DNA from: Candidatus Altimarinota bacterium
Lineage (GTDB): Bacteria > Patescibacteriota > Gracilibacteria > JANQMV01
Length of the DNA: 42,999 nt
Reading direction: 5' to 3'
Assembly: GCA_028279865.1 (NCBI GenBank)
Contig: JANQMV010000046.1
Span: 1-42,999 of the forward strand
Part shown: in pieces, positions 1-9,154 of the stretch
How the letters are laid out: each line of letters begins with the position of its first letter
Numbering within the stretch: position 1 is the stretch's first letter
Notes under the pieces: model-generated
What the model saw: the letters and a program-made list of their open reading frames with translations, nothing else
Told to the model about the DNA's origin: nothing
Database searches by the model: none
Program-made: the position numbers and the translations under genes

Positions 1-1058
1 GTTTCAATAAACGAATTAGCACTATCTCTTCATGAGATATTTTCTACAGAATTATCGCCCCTTTCTCCTTCCTGCCCCACTCATTTATCATTATCAGGCA
101 CCTCATCTGAATTAGTGCTAGTCATAGAACTATCATCTGGAGATAAGGTATTAGTATTTTGTTCAGCTAAATTACCTTCATCAGGCACTTGTTCATTTAT
201 ATTTTTATTTTCTAAATCTACATTATCTTCTTTCAGCTCTGCAACTTCCTCAGGATCTGTAGTTTCCCCAGAAGGCTTAACTGTTTTCGAGGGGGCTACA
301 GTATTCTTATCAAGCATTGAGGATATCTGTGCAGCATCTTCACCCACCACCATTTTTCCTGTAATATTACTCCAATAACCAACCTCCCTACCTTGTTCAT
401 CACGCACAGCAATAAGATTATCATCAACTTCACCTTGAACATAGTAAGTTTGACCATCTTGTTCTACAGTACGACGTATTTCTCCTGTATCAAGATAAGT
501 CTCGACGTCTAATACGGGCGTACCTACCTCTTTTCATCTTCTACTAACTTCAGCACTTCACGAACTTTGATATTTTTCTGCTATTCTCAAGCTATCTGGG
601 TCAAGTTCAGATTGACCTCTCGCCTCTGCTTTTTTTGTAATTTGTTCTTGAACTTTGCTAATTGGCGTAGGCACAACTACTATTTCACTTGGAAGAAAAG
701 ACGTTTCATATACATTTTTTTCATTAGGGCTATAGCAAGAAACACTGCGAGGCTTACCATCAAAATCAAATTTTCCTCAATTTTTTTTAAACTTTGCCCT
801 CCACACAGGATTATCAACTATTTCCCCATTAGTCTTAACATATTGCTGCTTCAACGCTTCAATTTCATCCGGGTTTCATTTACTAATGCTACCAAGATCA
901 AAATCTTTCTTAACATCAACCTTTCAAGGTTGAAATTCCGTAATATTAACTTCTCCTTTCAACAAGATTCCTAAATCAAAAAAAGCAAACAACGAGAAGC
1001 CAAAAGCCAAAAATAATCATACAAATATTTTCCCTATGTTTTGCGGATTTAATTTCAA
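1..1058 (-). CDS. Membrane-anchored/secreted protein of unknown function, C-terminus beyond window (UGA=Gly)
   Basis: I do not recognise this protein. The frame is open from a TTG start at 1058 (a TAG lies just upstream at 1062-1064) to the left edge, about 352 codons. It crosses eight in-frame TGA codons (low coordinates 30, 81, 534, 558, 777, 876, 924, 1017) that must be read as glycine. The N-terminus is KLNPQNIGK followed by a hydrophobic stretch (residues ~11-33), which looks like an uncleaved signal anchor. The rest is hydrophilic, and its C-terminal third is rich in E, D, N, T and P, like a surface stalk or linker. The standard code would show only a 108-residue fragment at 81-407. The gene lies divergent to fusA. 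The start is uncertain because no ATG precedes the hydrophobic segment; the coding call itself is supported by the long open frame. Confidence 0.75.
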
Positions 1059-1254
1059 AAGCTATTTCTATTAAATTTTCCCTAAATTATATCAAAAATC
1101 TCTCTAAAAAGCAACCTCACCTTGCCTTTTCTACTTTAGTCTGTATAATTTCTTCGAATTTTTAGCTAACAGCTAGAGGCTATTGGCTAACAGCCTTTAA
1201 ATTATTGATTTTAATTTAAATAAGCCTCCAATTTTATAAATTAATCAAAAAGAC

Positions 1255-3351
1255 ATGTCAGACCTGACCAAACTGCGCAATATTGGTATTATCGCCCACA
1301 TTGATGCAGGTAAAACAACTGTAACAGAGCGAATCCTTTATTACACAGGGAGAACTCATAAAATTGGTGAAACTCACGATGGTGAGTCACAAATGGACTG
1401 GATGGAACAAGAAAAAGAACGTGGGATTACAATTACTTCTGCGGCAACTTTCTGTTCTTGGAAAGATATTGATATCAATATTATCGATACTCCGGGACAC
1501 GTGGACTTTACTGTAGAGGTAGAACGTTCACTAAGAGTGCTTGATGGAGGTGTAGCTGTCTTTGATGGATCGCAAGGAGTAGAACCTCAATCAGAAACAG
1601 TCTGGAGACAAGCTGATAAATACAAAGTTCCTCGTCTGGCTTTCGTTAACAAGATGGACAAAATGGGAGCTGATTTCTACATGAGCTTGGAAAGTATTCA
1701 CGAAAGACTTTCTGACAAAGCTGTGGCGATGCAACTTCCTATCGGAACTGAAGCAGATCACATTGGAGTTGTAGATCTACTTGAGAAAAAAGCGTACAAA
1801 TTCGAAGGAGCAAGTGGGGAAACAATCACTGAAATTGATATTCCTGCTGACTTAGTTGATAAAACTGAAGAATACAGAGAAGCATTAATCGAAAAAGTTG
1901 CTGAAGTTGACGAAGTTGTTATGGAAAAATATCTCGGAGGAGAAGAAGTAACTTTAGAAGAACTTAAGGCAGGTATTAGAAACGCAACAATCGCCAACGA
2001 AATTTACCCTGTATTCTGTGGTACAGCACTTAAAAATGTTGGTGTACAACCGGTTCTTGACGCCGTTCAAGACTATCTTCCCTCACCACTTGACGTACCT
2101 CCGGTAACCGGTACAAACCCGAAAACCGATGAAGAAGAAACCAGAAAACCGGATAACTCACAACCATTTACAGCTCTAGCATTTAAAATCGCTACAGATC
2201 CATTCGTAGGTAAACTTGCGTTCTTCCGCGTTTATTCAGGTGTACTTAAATCAGGAAGCTATGTATACAACGCTACTTCTGGTAAAAAAGAACGTATCGG
2301 ACGTATTCTGAGAATGCACGCCAATAGTCGTGAAGAAGTAACTGAAGTAAAAGCCGGTGATATCGCTGCTGCAGTAGGACTTAAGAATACAACAACCGGT
2401 AATACTCTTTGTGACCCGGACAACTTAATCAACCTCGAATCAATCACCTTCCCGGAACCGGTAATCCATATTGCGGTTGAACCAAAAACAAAAGCCGATC
2501 AAGAAAAAATGGGCACAGCTCTACAAAAACTATCAGAAGAAGATCCCACTTTCCGTGTAAGAACTGACGAAGAAACAAATCAAACAATTATTTCAGGGAT
2601 GGGAGAACTTCATCTTGATATTATTGTTGACCGTATGAAGAGAGAATTCAAAGTAGAAGCAAATGTTGGTAAACCTCAAGTTGCTTACCGTGAAACAATT
2701 CAAACGACAGTTGATACAGAAGAAAAATACTCTAAACAAACTGGTGGTCGTGGTCAATATGGTCACGTAGTAATGACAATGGAACCACTTGTGCATGATG
2801 AGAATTCCGAAGAAGATGATGAAAACAAACATTTCGAATTTGTCGATGCCATCGTGGGAGGTAAAATTCCTAAAGAATATATTCCGGCTGTTGAAAAAGG
2901 TCTAAAAGAAGCGATGACAAGAGGTATTGTTGCCGGATATCCAATGGTCGATGTAAAAGTAACATTGAAAGATGGTTCTTACCACGAGGTCGACTCATCT
3001 GAATTAGCCTTTAAATTAGCTGCTTCAATTGCCTTCCAAGACGGAGCCAAACGAGCTCAACCAGCCCTACTTGAACCAATTATGGCGGTAGAAGTCACAA
3101 CACCGGAAGAATATATGGGAGATGTCATGGGTAACCTAAACTCAAAACGTGGGCAAATCGGAGAAATGTTTGACCGTGGTAACGCTAAAGTAATTAAAGC
3201 GAAAGTACCTCTGGCCTCAATGTTTGGTTATGCAACCGATCTTCGCTCGATGACCCAAGGTCGTGCGAACTACAGCATGGAATTCTCAAACTATGAAAAA
3301 GCTCCAAACAATATTGTAGAACAAATTAAGGAAGAAAAAGGAATTAAATAA
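1255..3351 (+). CDS. fusA: Elongation factor G
   Basis: Cytosolic translational GTPase that drives ribosomal translocation and, with RRF, ribosome recycling. It has 698 residues, the usual length for bacterial EF-G. The G-domain motifs are all present: AHIDAGKTT (G1, residues ~15-23), DTPGH (G3, ~79) and NKMD (G4, ~133). The domain IV region around [11 protein letters not shown] and GGRGQYGHV, and the C-terminal domain V with the [15 protein letters not shown] motif, are intact. There is no in-frame TGA although it has dozens of glycines. The ATG at 1255 is preceded by an A/T-rich leader without a Shine-Dalgarno. A hairpin terminator follows immediately, so it is probably transcribed alone. 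Identification is secure. Confidence 0.98.
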   Translation: MSDLTKLRNIGIIAHIDAGKTTVTERILYYTGRTHKIGETHDGESQMDWMEQEKERGITITSAATFCSWKDIDINIIDTPGHVDFTVEVERSLRVLDGGVAVFDGSQGVEPQSETVWRQADKYKVPRLAFVNKMDKMGADFYMSLESIHERLSDKAVAMQLPIGTEADHIGVVDLLEKKAYKFEGASGETITEIDIPADLVDKTEEYREALIEKVAEVDEVVMEKYLGGEEVTLEELKAGIRNATIANEIYPVFCGTALKNVGVQPVLDAVQDYLPSPLDVPPVTGTNPKTDEEETRKPDNSQPFTALAFKIATDPFVGKLAFFRVYSGVLKSGSYVYNATSGKKERIGRILRMHANSREEVTEVKAGDIAAAVGLKNTTTGNTLCDPDNLINLESITFPEPVIHIAVEPKTKADQEKMGTALQKLSEEDPTFRVRTDEETNQTIISGMGELHLDIIVDRMKREFKVEANVGKPQVAYRETIQTTVDTEEKYSKQTGGRGQYGHVVMTMEPLVHDENSEEDDENKHFEFVDAIVGGKIPKEYIPAVEKGLKEAMTRGIVAGYPMVDVKVTLKDGSYHEVDSSELAFKLAASIAFQDGAKRAQPALLEPIMAVEVTTPEEYMGDVMGNLNSKRGQIGEMFDRGNAKVIKAKVPLASMFGYATDLRSMTQGRANYSMEFSNYEKAPNNIVEQIKEEKGIK

Positions 3352-3370
3352 AATTATTTGAAATATAAAA

Positions 3371-3397
3371 AACACTTCCACTTCGGAGGTGTTTTTT
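3371..3397 (+). terminator. Intrinsic terminator of fusA
   Basis: The arm AACACTTCC (3371-3379) pairs with GGAGGTGTT (one T-G wobble) around a short ACTTC loop and runs into a T6 tract. It lies about 20 bp after the fusA stop codon. Confidence 0.88.
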
Positions 3398-3411
3398 AGT
3401 TTCAAACCCAC

Positions 3412-3439
3412 TTGACAAATAATTAATTTTACATATAAT
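3412..3439 (+). promoter_or_regulatory. Consensus sigma70-type promoter for the 3469 ORF
   Basis: TTGACA (3412-3417), a 16-bp spacer and TATAAT (3434-3439) match the housekeeping consensus at all 12 positions. The predicted transcription start near 3446 gives a leader of about 20 nt before the ATG at 3469. This is one of the strongest promoters seen in the window, although it drives only two small unknown ORFs. Confidence 0.85.
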
Positions 3440-3468
3440 AAACAACTTTTATATCTACCCTTTATGCC

Positions 3469-3753
3469 ATGTTAGAGCAAAGACCTAGAGGCACAGGCAC
3501 TATTCCAATCAAAGTTACTCTTGAAAGAGTCTTCCCCATCAGCGCAGAAAAAAACAGACAAATTGATGAACTAGTCATAAAAATACGATTAGAAAAAATT
3601 TCCAAACAAATCAGAATGCTCGTTGAAGAAATGAATTCAAAGCATAATCCCTATGTTCCCTCAATAGAATATAATAATTACCAAGACTTTAAAATAAAAA
3701 TTTTAAATATTACATTTAAAAATACCAGAAATGGATTTAAAGGATCAATCTAA
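3469..3753 (+). CDS. Small basic protein of unknown function (94 aa)
   Basis: Not recognised. The 94-residue product is lysine/arginine-rich, with a central amphipathic helical stretch (residues ~27-55, around IDELVIKIRLEKISKQIR). It has no signal peptide, cysteine cluster or obvious motif. The ATG at 3469 is chosen because the other ATG, at 3464, meets a TAG after three codons. A consensus promoter sits just upstream, so expression is likely. Its end overlaps the start of a second small ORF (3731-3835) by 23 nt in another frame, so the two may be translationally coupled. Alternatively, a +1 frameshift may have split one protein of about 125 residues. Confidence 0.6.
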   Translation: MLEQRPRGTGTIPIKVTLERVFPISAEKNRQIDELVIKIRLEKISKQIRMLVEEMNSKHNPYVPSIEYNNYQDFKIKILNITFKNTRNGFKGSI

Positions 3754-3835
3754 AGAATTCAAAGACCTGATTGCAGAAATCATAGCCTTAAAACAAAGAG
3801 AAGTCACACTTACTGAATTTCTCAATGCTTCCTAA
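3731..3835 (+). CDS. Tiny ORF overlapping the 3469 gene (34 aa)
   Basis: ATG at 3731, TAA at 3833-3835. The product begins MDLKDQSKEFKDLIAEI and looks like one charged helix. It overlaps the preceding 94-residue ORF by 23 nt in a different frame. The overlap and the shared promoter suggest coupling. It could also be the displaced C-terminus of the upstream protein after a frameshift. No function can be assigned. Confidence 0.4.
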   Translation: MDLKDQSKEFKDLIAEIIALKQREVTLTEFLNAS

Positions 3836-3853
3836 ATTAAGTTAAAAAAATAT

Positions 3854-3882
3854 TTGACCAACACTTGTTAGCACTCTATAAT
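3854..3882 (+). promoter_or_regulatory. clpB promoter P1 (inside the CIRCE operator)
   Basis: TTGACC (3854-3859), a 17-bp spacer and TATAAT (3877-3882). The -10 hexamer fills most of the nine-base spacer of the CIRCE inverted repeat, so bound HrcA would block RNA polymerase directly. Confidence 0.85.
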
Positions 3883-3894
3883 GTGGAGTGCTAA
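3868..3894 (+). promoter_or_regulatory. CIRCE operator (HrcA binding site)
   Basis: TTAGCACTC (3868-3876), nine bases, then GAGTGCTAA (3886-3894): a perfect match to the CIRCE consensus. CIRCE is the operator of the heat-shock repressor HrcA, usually found at groE and dnaK operons. Here it controls clpB. It predicts that hrcA is encoded elsewhere in the genome. Confidence 0.96.
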
Positions 3895-3925
3895 TTTGTT
3901 TAATGTAATAAATTAGACTCAAAGA

Positions 3926-3954
3926 TTGATTTTTCACCTTAAATCAGGTATAAT
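3926..3954 (+). promoter_or_regulatory. Second clpB promoter P2
   Basis: TTGATT (3926-3931), a 17-bp spacer and TATAAT (3949-3954) lie downstream of CIRCE. Transcripts from here would start near 3961 and would not be blocked by HrcA in the same way, which could give a basal level of ClpB. Confidence 0.7.
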
Positions 3955-3995
3955 ACAAGGATTAATCTAATAAAAACTCTAAACTTTCAAAAAAA

Positions 3996-6755
3996 ATGAA
4001 TTTCAAAAAATACACCATCAAGGCCTCAGAAGCAGTACAAGAAGCACAAAGACAAGCCGTAGAACTTAAAAACACTCAGTTTTCCCCCCTCCACTTGTTA
4101 AATGCTCTGGTACAAGAAAAAGATAGCCTCGTACGCACACTTTTAAACAATCTGAATATTGAACTGACAGACTTTGAAAACAAACTCAAAGACAAAGTTG
4201 CCTTACTGCCACACGTACAATCCAGCAGTCAACTGGCTATGTCTACCGAACTGCGTGATGTCTTCATAGAAGCGGAGAAAGTGATGGCAAGGCTCACAGA
4301 CGAATTCGTCAGCACCGAGCATCTTTTCATTGCTATTTCAAAAATCAGTTCACCTGCGAAAGACTTACTCAAGGAATATAATATTGACGAAAGTAAAATT
4401 CTAGAATCACTCCAAAAAGTACGCGGAAATCAAAGAGTAATTGACCAAGACCCGGAAAGTAAATATCAGTCCTTAGAAAAATACACCATTGACCTGACAG
4501 CAGAAGCTAGCCAAGGAAAAATAGACCCCATTATCGGTAGAGATGATGAAATCAGACGTACAATGCAAATTCTTTCGCGTCGGACCAAAAACAACCCTGT
4601 CATAATTGGAGAACCGGGTGTGGGTAAAACAGCAATAGCCGAAGGATTAGCACAGAGAATTGTCGCTGGTGACGTACCAGATACATTGAAAAATAAAAAA
4701 GTCCTAGCGTTAGATCTTGGAGCACTTGTCGCTGGTGCAAAATTTAGAGGAGAATTCGAAGACAGACTCAAAGCCGTACTAAAAGAAATTGATAATGCGG
4801 AAGGACAAATTATTCTGTTTATTGATGAATTACACACAATCGTAGGAGCCGGAGCAAGTGAAGGATCCATGGATGCTTCTAATTTACTTAAACCAATGCT
4901 TGCTCGCGGAAAACTTCGTGCCATTGGCGCAACAACTTTAAAAGAATATCGCAAATATATTGAAAAAGATGCAGCACTGGAGAGACGCTTTCAACCCGTA
5001 CTTGTTGAAGAACCAAGTGTCGAAGATACAATTACCATTTTACGCGGCATCAAAGAAAAATATGAAGTTCATCATGGGGTAAGAATCACTGATAGTGCTT
5101 TGATTGCCGCAGCAACCCTCTCAGACAGATATATTAATGATCGCCAACTGCCGGACAAAGCAATTGACCTTGTCGATGAAGCAACTTCATCACTAAAAAT
5201 GGAAATTGAAAGTGAGCCGATTGAAATTGAAAAACTCAATCGCACCATCATGAAACTGGAAATTGAAAAAGAAGCACTCAAAAAAGAAACAGATCAAGCC
5301 TCTCAAGAAAGAATTCGCAATATTAAAAAACGTATTGCCGAAATCAAAGAAACCAAAGACGCCTTGGATGTACAATGGAATGCAGAAAAAGAAAGTATTT
5401 TAGCAATTCAAAATTCTAAGACAACTCTCGATCAACTCAAAAATAACGCCGAAAAAGCCGAAAGAAACGGAGACCTGCAAACCGCAGCAGAAATACGCTA
5501 CGACAAAATTCCGGCTCTAGAAAAAAAGCTTAAAAATGCTGAAGAAAAAATTAAAAAAACTCAGAATGAGAAACAAATCCTCAGAGAAGAAGTTGTCGAA
5601 GCAGATATTGCCAACGTAATCTCGCGCTGGACAGGAATACCGGTTAGTAAAATGCTTTCCTCAGAAGCTGACAAACTTTCTCACATGGAAGCCGAATTAC
5701 ATAAAAGGCTAATCGGTCAAACAGAAGCAATTAAATCTGTCTCAAATGCAGTACGCCGTTCTCGTGCGGGAGTCTCGGAAGAGTCTCGCCCGATTGGCTC
5801 ATTTATCTTCCTTGGTCCAACCGGTGTTGGAAAAACCGAGCTAAGTAAATCGCTCGCCGATTTCTTGTTTAATGATGAAAATGCCATGATCAGAATTGAC
5901 ATGTCTGAATACATGGAAAAACACGCAGTCGCACGTTTAATCGGAGCACCTCCCGGCTACATCGGACATGATGAAGGTGGACAACTCACAGAAGCCGTAC
6001 GTCGCAAGCCTTATTCCGTCTTACTCTTTGATGAAATTGAAAAAGCACACCCTGATGTCTTTAACCTTCTTTTACAAATTTTAGACGATGGCAGACTGAC
6101 AGATAGCAAAGGACGTACTGTTAATTTTAAAAATACCGTGATTATCATGACTTCCAATCTTGGCAGCCAGATTATTCAACAATTTAGTAAAGATCTAATT
6201 GAAGATGAAGAATCGACAAAGGAAAAAACAGAAAAAGTTGCAAAATCAGAAGATAAAAGATTGGAAGCGGAAAAAACAACAAAAGAACTAATCAAAGTTA
6301 ACAATGATTTTAAGCAAAACACCAAATTAACCGATGAAGATGCCATAATTGCAGAGCTCGAAAACAAGAAAAAAGGAGAACGCAAAAAGGAGCTTCGCAA
6401 AAAAGTGATGGGAATCTTACAAGCTCATTTTAAACCGGAATTTTTGAATCGTGTGGATGATATCATCATGTTCCATAATTTGAGTAAACCCGAAATAAAA
6501 CAAATTGTTGAATTGCAGCTTATTGATGTTCAAAAACGTCTTAATAAGCAACAAATCAAACTTAAAATCAGCGAAACTGCAAAAAATTTAATTGTCGAAA
6601 AAGGCTATGATCCGGCTTTTGGAGCAAGACCACTAAAAAGAACTTTGCAAAATCTTTTGCTTGATGAGCTAGCCATGGAAATTATTGAAGGAAAAATCAA
6701 AGAAGGTGCTATCGTAAAAATAGATGTCGAAGAAGGAAAATTGACATTTAGTTAA
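3996..6755 (+). CDS. clpB: ATP-dependent disaggregase ClpB
   Basis: Hexameric AAA+ chaperone that rescues aggregated proteins together with DnaK. Domains in order: Clp N-domain (residues ~1-145), first AAA+ module with Walker A GEPGVGKT (~206-213), coiled-coil middle domain (~410-540), second AAA+ module with Walker A GPTGVGKT (~608-615), and the C-terminal small domain. The middle domain distinguishes it from ClpA and ClpC. At 919 residues it is about 60 longer than most ClpB. The excess is a highly charged insertion at residues ~730-795, between SNLGSQII and the conserved [11 protein letters not shown]. Regulation is by CIRCE/HrcA, with a second promoter nearby. No in-frame TGA. The ATG at 3996 has no Shine-Dalgarno. 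Confidence 0.97.
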   Translation: MNFKKYTIKASEAVQEAQRQAVELKNTQFSPLHLLNALVQEKDSLVRTLLNNLNIELTDFENKLKDKVALLPHVQSSSQLAMSTELRDVFIEAEKVMARLTDEFVSTEHLFIAISKISSPAKDLLKEYNIDESKILESLQKVRGNQRVIDQDPESKYQSLEKYTIDLTAEASQGKIDPIIGRDDEIRRTMQILSRRTKNNPVIIGEPGVGKTAIAEGLAQRIVAGDVPDTLKNKKVLALDLGALVAGAKFRGEFEDRLKAVLKEIDNAEGQIILFIDELHTIVGAGASEGSMDASNLLKPMLARGKLRAIGATTLKEYRKYIEKDAALERRFQPVLVEEPSVEDTITILRGIKEKYEVHHGVRITDSALIAAATLSDRYINDRQLPDKAIDLVDEATSSLKMEIESEPIEIEKLNRTIMKLEIEKEALKKETDQASQERIRNIKKRIAEIKETKDALDVQWNAEKESILAIQNSKTTLDQLKNNAEKAERNGDLQTAAEIRYDKIPALEKKLKNAEEKIKKTQNEKQILREEVVEADIANVISRWTGIPVSKMLSSEADKLSHMEAELHKRLIGQTEAIKSVSNAVRRSRAGVSEESRPIGSFIFLGPTGVGKTELSKSLADFLFNDENAMIRIDMSEYMEKHAVARLIGAPPGYIGHDEGGQLTEAVRRKPYSVLLFDEIEKAHPDVFNLLLQILDDGRLTDSKGRTVNFKNTVIIMTSNLGSQIIQQFSKDLIEDEESTKEKTEKVAKSEDKRLEAEKTTKELIKVNNDFKQNTKLTDEDAIIAELENKKKGERKKELRKKVMGILQAHFKPEFLNRVDDIIMFHNLSKPEIKQIVELQLIDVQKRLNKQQIKLKISETAKNLIVEKGYDPAFGARPLKRTLQNLLLDELAMEIIEGKIKEGAIVKIDVEEGKLTFS

Positions 6756-6775
6756 CATAAATCCATATTAATTAA

Positions 6776-6804
6776 AAAGACTCGAGCAATGCTTGGGTCT
6801 TTTT
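6776..6804 (+). terminator. Intrinsic terminator of clpB
   Basis: AAAGACTCGAGC (6776-6787), loop AAT, then GCTTGGGTCTTT (two G-T wobbles), continuing into a T run. It starts about 20 bp after the clpB stop. Confidence 0.85.
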
Positions 6805-6824
6805 AGGTCTTAATAAGTTTATTT

Positions 6825-7070
6825 TTAAGCACTTTCCTCTAATTCAGGGAAATAGTCTTTTAATGTTGAAAATGGAAGAGCTTGCATTTGAGCAAAAGAA
6901 ATTTCTGGAAAGTCATATCTTAATCGATCCCGAAGATCCTGAGTGATATTTTTAAAAACTTCTGTAACTTTTGGATCAATATTCTCTAATGCCTTTTTAG
7001 TAATTCCGTATTTATCAAATGCTTTTTGTGTAAAATCTGGCAATTCCGGAGGCTGAAATTTTTTATTCAT
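6825..7070 (-). CDS. Small hypothetical protein (81 aa)
   Basis: Not recognised. It begins MNKKFQPPELPDFTQKAF and looks like a soluble, all-helical protein with a proline-rich N-terminus. There is no signal peptide, membrane segment or cysteine. ATG at 7070 and a TAA stop at 6825-6827; no in-frame TGA. It converges on clpB, with the clpB terminator between them, and is divergent to pdxS. The coding call rests on the open frame and its protein-like composition. Confidence 0.6.
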   Translation of the reverse strand: MNKKFQPPELPDFTQKAFDKYGITKKALENIDPKVTEVFKNITQDLRDRLRYDFPEISFAQMQALPFSTLKDYFPELEESA

Positions 7071-7226
7071 TGTGAAATAATTAGTAATTTAAAAACAACT
7101 CAACTCAAGTCAACCAACTCAGAATATAAACCAAAAATAGATACGTGTCAACCACATTTTCCCCTTCCCTTTTTGGCTCTAAATCCGTAAAATATTCGCA
7201 CATTTGATTATTTTATAAATTTAAAC

Positions 7227-8093
7227 ATGTACAACAAATCAGGAGTTGAGCTCGCAAAAATGCTTAAAAATGGCGTTATTATGGATGTAACCAACGTAGA
7301 AGAAGCAAAGATTGCAGAAGATGCAGGAGCTTGTTCAATCATGGCACTTGAACGCGTACCTTCCGATATTCGTAAAGATGGAGGAGTTGCCCGTATGAGT
7401 GATCCGAAAATGATTACAGAAATTAAAAAAGCTGTATCAATTCCTGTGATGGCCAAAGTACGTATTGGACATTTCGTAGAAGCACAGATTTTAGAAGCTT
7501 TAGAAATTGATTTCATTGACGAATCAGAAGTACTTACACCAGCTGATCCAAAACTACATATTGATAAAACACAATTCAAAATGCCATTTGTGTGTGGATG
7601 TAGAAATCTTGGAGAAGCTTTGAGAAGAATCGCTGAAGGAGCTTCAATGATCAGAACAAAAGGAGAAGCCGGAACAGGCAATATCGTAGAAGCAGTTACT
7701 CACCTACGCCAACTACACGGAGAAATTCGCGACATAAAAAATATGGACAAAGCACAACTAGTTTTTGCTGCCAAAGAAATGGGAGTATCAGTTGAGCTTC
7801 TAGAACTTGTTCAAAAAGAAGAAAAACTACCAGTTGTAAACTTTGCTGCTGGTGGAGTTGCTACTCCTGCTGATGCAGCTTTGATGATGCAACTTGGAGC
7901 TGAAGGAGTTTTCGTTGGTTCAGGGATTTTCAAATCATCTGATCCACAGCGCATGGCAAAAGCGATTGTCGAATCTGTAGCTTATTTTGATAATCCAAAG
8001 AAATTAGCGGAAATTTCCAATGATTTATGTTCGGCAATGCCGGGACTGGAAATGGAAACACTTGATACAAAAATGGCTGAAAGAGGAGTTTAA
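7227..8093 (+). CDS. pdxS: Pyridoxal 5'-phosphate synthase, synthase subunit PdxS
   Basis: PdxS builds PLP from ribose 5-phosphate, glyceraldehyde 3-phosphate and the ammonia delivered by PdxT (DXP-independent route). In the known family it forms a dodecamer of (beta/alpha)8 barrels. At 288 residues it is near the usual length of ~290-295. The PdxS signatures are present: the near-N-terminal GVIMDV, the Schiff-base lysine in VMAKVRIGH, the second lysine in TKGEAGTGN, and the phosphate-binding run [17 protein letters not shown] followed by GSGIFKS. The ATG at 7227 directly precedes the conserved start and has no Shine-Dalgarno. pdxT follows 140 bp later on the same strand, beyond two hairpins. 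Confidence 0.98.
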   Translation: MYNKSGVELAKMLKNGVIMDVTNVEEAKIAEDAGACSIMALERVPSDIRKDGGVARMSDPKMITEIKKAVSIPVMAKVRIGHFVEAQILEALEIDFIDESEVLTPADPKLHIDKTQFKMPFVCGCRNLGEALRRIAEGASMIRTKGEAGTGNIVEAVTHLRQLHGEIRDIKNMDKAQLVFAAKEMGVSVELLELVQKEEKLPVVNFAAGGVATPADAALMMQLGAEGVFVGSGIFKSSDPQRMAKAIVESVAYFDNPKKLAEISNDLCSAMPGLEMETLDTKMAERGV

Positions 8094-8109
8094 AAATCCT
8101 CTCCTTTTC

Positions 8110-8135
8110 ATTCCTCCGAAAGCCTTCGGAGGAAT
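8110..8135 (+). terminator. Strong hairpin after pdxS
   Basis: ATTCCTCCGAA (8110-8120), loop AGCC, then TTCGGAGGAAT (8125-8135): an 11-bp perfect stem 17 bp after the pdxS stop. There is no clean T tract, so it may act as a 3' stabiliser or partial terminator between pdxS and pdxT. Confidence 0.6.
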
Positions 8136-8188
8136 CTATCTTGGATTAATTTGGAAGTAAACGTTAATTTCACATTAAGTAAAAACAG

Positions 8189-8220
8189 ATCCCCGATCAA
8201 GTCGGGGATGACAATTTTTT
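8189..8220 (+). terminator. Palindrome plus T run just upstream of pdxT
   Basis: ATCCCCGA (8189-8196), loop TCAAG, TCGGGGAT (8202-8209), then a T6 run (8215-8220). The form is that of an intrinsic terminator, but it sits only 14 bp before the pdxT start. It could attenuate pdxT relative to pdxS, or be a dispersed REP-like palindrome. Confidence 0.5.
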
Positions 8221-8233
8221 GATTGTTTTCATT

Positions 8234-8815
8234 ATGAGCAATAAAGACAAAATCAACGTAGGTATTCTAGCCTTCCACGGCGATATCGAAGAACACGAAG
8301 AAGCAATTGCTTCTTTAGGTTTTTCAAGTATCCGCCTAAAATATTTAGAAGATTTGGATAATTTAACGCACTTAATTCTGCCCGGAGGAGAAAGCACCAC
8401 GATCAGCAAATTTCTTGATAAAACAGGAATAGGCAAAGCTATTCAAAAAAGAGCAAAAGAAAAAACTCTGCAAATTTATGGAACCTGTGCAGGAGCAATC
8501 TTGCTTGCCAAAGAAGTGGAAACACAATATCCCGTGAGTAATTTAGGTTTAATTGACGCCAAAATTTCACGTAATGCCTACGGAAGCCAAATTCACTCTT
8601 TTGAAACTGAACTAAACTTTAAACCAACTAAGCAAAATTTTGAGGCAATTTTTATTCGCGCTCCCAAAATCATTTCACACTCAGACAAAATTGATGTTTT
8701 ATGTGAACACCAAGAAGAAGCAATGATACTCGAACAAGACAATGTCCTCATCTCAACTTTTCATCCTGAACTCATTAGACCAGCAATTATTCACGAGTAT
8801 TTTCTAAGTAAATAA
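8234..8815 (+). CDS. pdxT: Pyridoxal 5'-phosphate synthase, glutaminase subunit PdxT
   Basis: Class I glutamine amidotransferase that hydrolyses glutamine and passes ammonia to PdxS. It has 193 residues, as expected. The N-terminal VGILAFHGDIEEH corresponds to the family's start. LPGGEST is the oxyanion loop, GTCAGAILLA carries the nucleophile Cys, and STFHPEL carries the catalytic His and Glu. The ATG at 8234 is preferred over an upstream in-frame TTG (8219), which would add five residues lying in the T-run of the hairpin. It stands next to pdxS, its obligate partner. Confidence 0.96.
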   Translation: MSNKDKINVGILAFHGDIEEHEEAIASLGFSSIRLKYLEDLDNLTHLILPGGESTTISKFLDKTGIGKAIQKRAKEKTLQIYGTCAGAILLAKEVETQYPVSNLGLIDAKISRNAYGSQIHSFETELNFKPTKQNFEAIFIRAPKIISHSDKIDVLCEHQEEAMILEQDNVLISTFHPELIRPAIIHEYFLSK

Positions 8816-8832
8816 CAGTACTTCAATAACCA

Positions 8833-8858
8833 AAGGCGACGTCACTTGAAGTCGCCTT
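8833..8858 (+). terminator. Probable pdxT terminator hairpin
   Basis: AAGGCGAC (8833-8840) pairs perfectly with GTCGCCTT (8851-8858) around a 10-nt loop, shortly after the pdxT stop. The T tract is weak. Confidence 0.55.
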
Positions 8859-8949
8859 CAGTTTATATCGACAAAAAAAATAAAAGGCACCGCCTTTCAA
8901 GCAATGACGTTAGCAAATTGTATTTGGTAACTAGAGCAAATAACGTTTC

Positions 8950-8993
8950 ATTCCGTAAGGGATAGCCAAGGCTATCCCCTACGGATACGGAAT
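8950..8993. repeat. Intergenic palindrome (REP/MITE-like hairpin)
   Basis: CCGTAAGGGATAGCC and GGCTATCCCCTACGG form a stem with a single mismatch around an A-rich loop. ATTCCGTA to the left and TACGGAAT to the right can form an alternative outer pairing. It is much longer than a terminator stem and has no T run, so it may be a dispersed palindromic element. Copy number cannot be judged from one window. Confidence 0.5.
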
Positions 8994-9154
8994 TAAATTG
9001 TTACCTTCTTCCTCAAAAATCAGTACTAAAAAAAGTAATAGCACAAAACTGGCGTTTTTTTGTTTTTAGCATTAAAATGACCATTGTTCCAAAAAACACA
9101 TAGATTCCCGTATATTTTATAATTTTTTATCTTTAATTTTTAATTTCAAACACC

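Larger units (their letters stand above)
8816..9154. other. Gene-free stretch with three hairpins
   Basis: This 339-bp gap holds no credible ORF. It contains an 8-bp stem AAGGCGAC/GTCGCCTT (8833-8840 with 8851-8858), the likely pdxT terminator. A 6-bp stem AAAGGC/GCCTTT follows at 8883-8897. A long palindrome with a 14/15-matched stem around CCGTAAGGGATAGCC lies at about 8953-8986, and its flanks (ATTCCGTA, TACGGAAT) also pair in part. An AT-rich block with a TATAAT at 9118-9123 precedes the gene at 9155. Confidence 0.7.

Noticed and set aside
567-974. 135-residue + strand ORF
   Set aside because: It is antisense to the left-edge surface protein; its Phe/Ile/Arg-rich composition is that of a shadow frame.
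4466-4954. 162-residue antisense ORF in clpB
   Set aside because: It lies wholly inside a confident gene on the opposite strand, and its Ser-rich composition is typical of a mirror frame.
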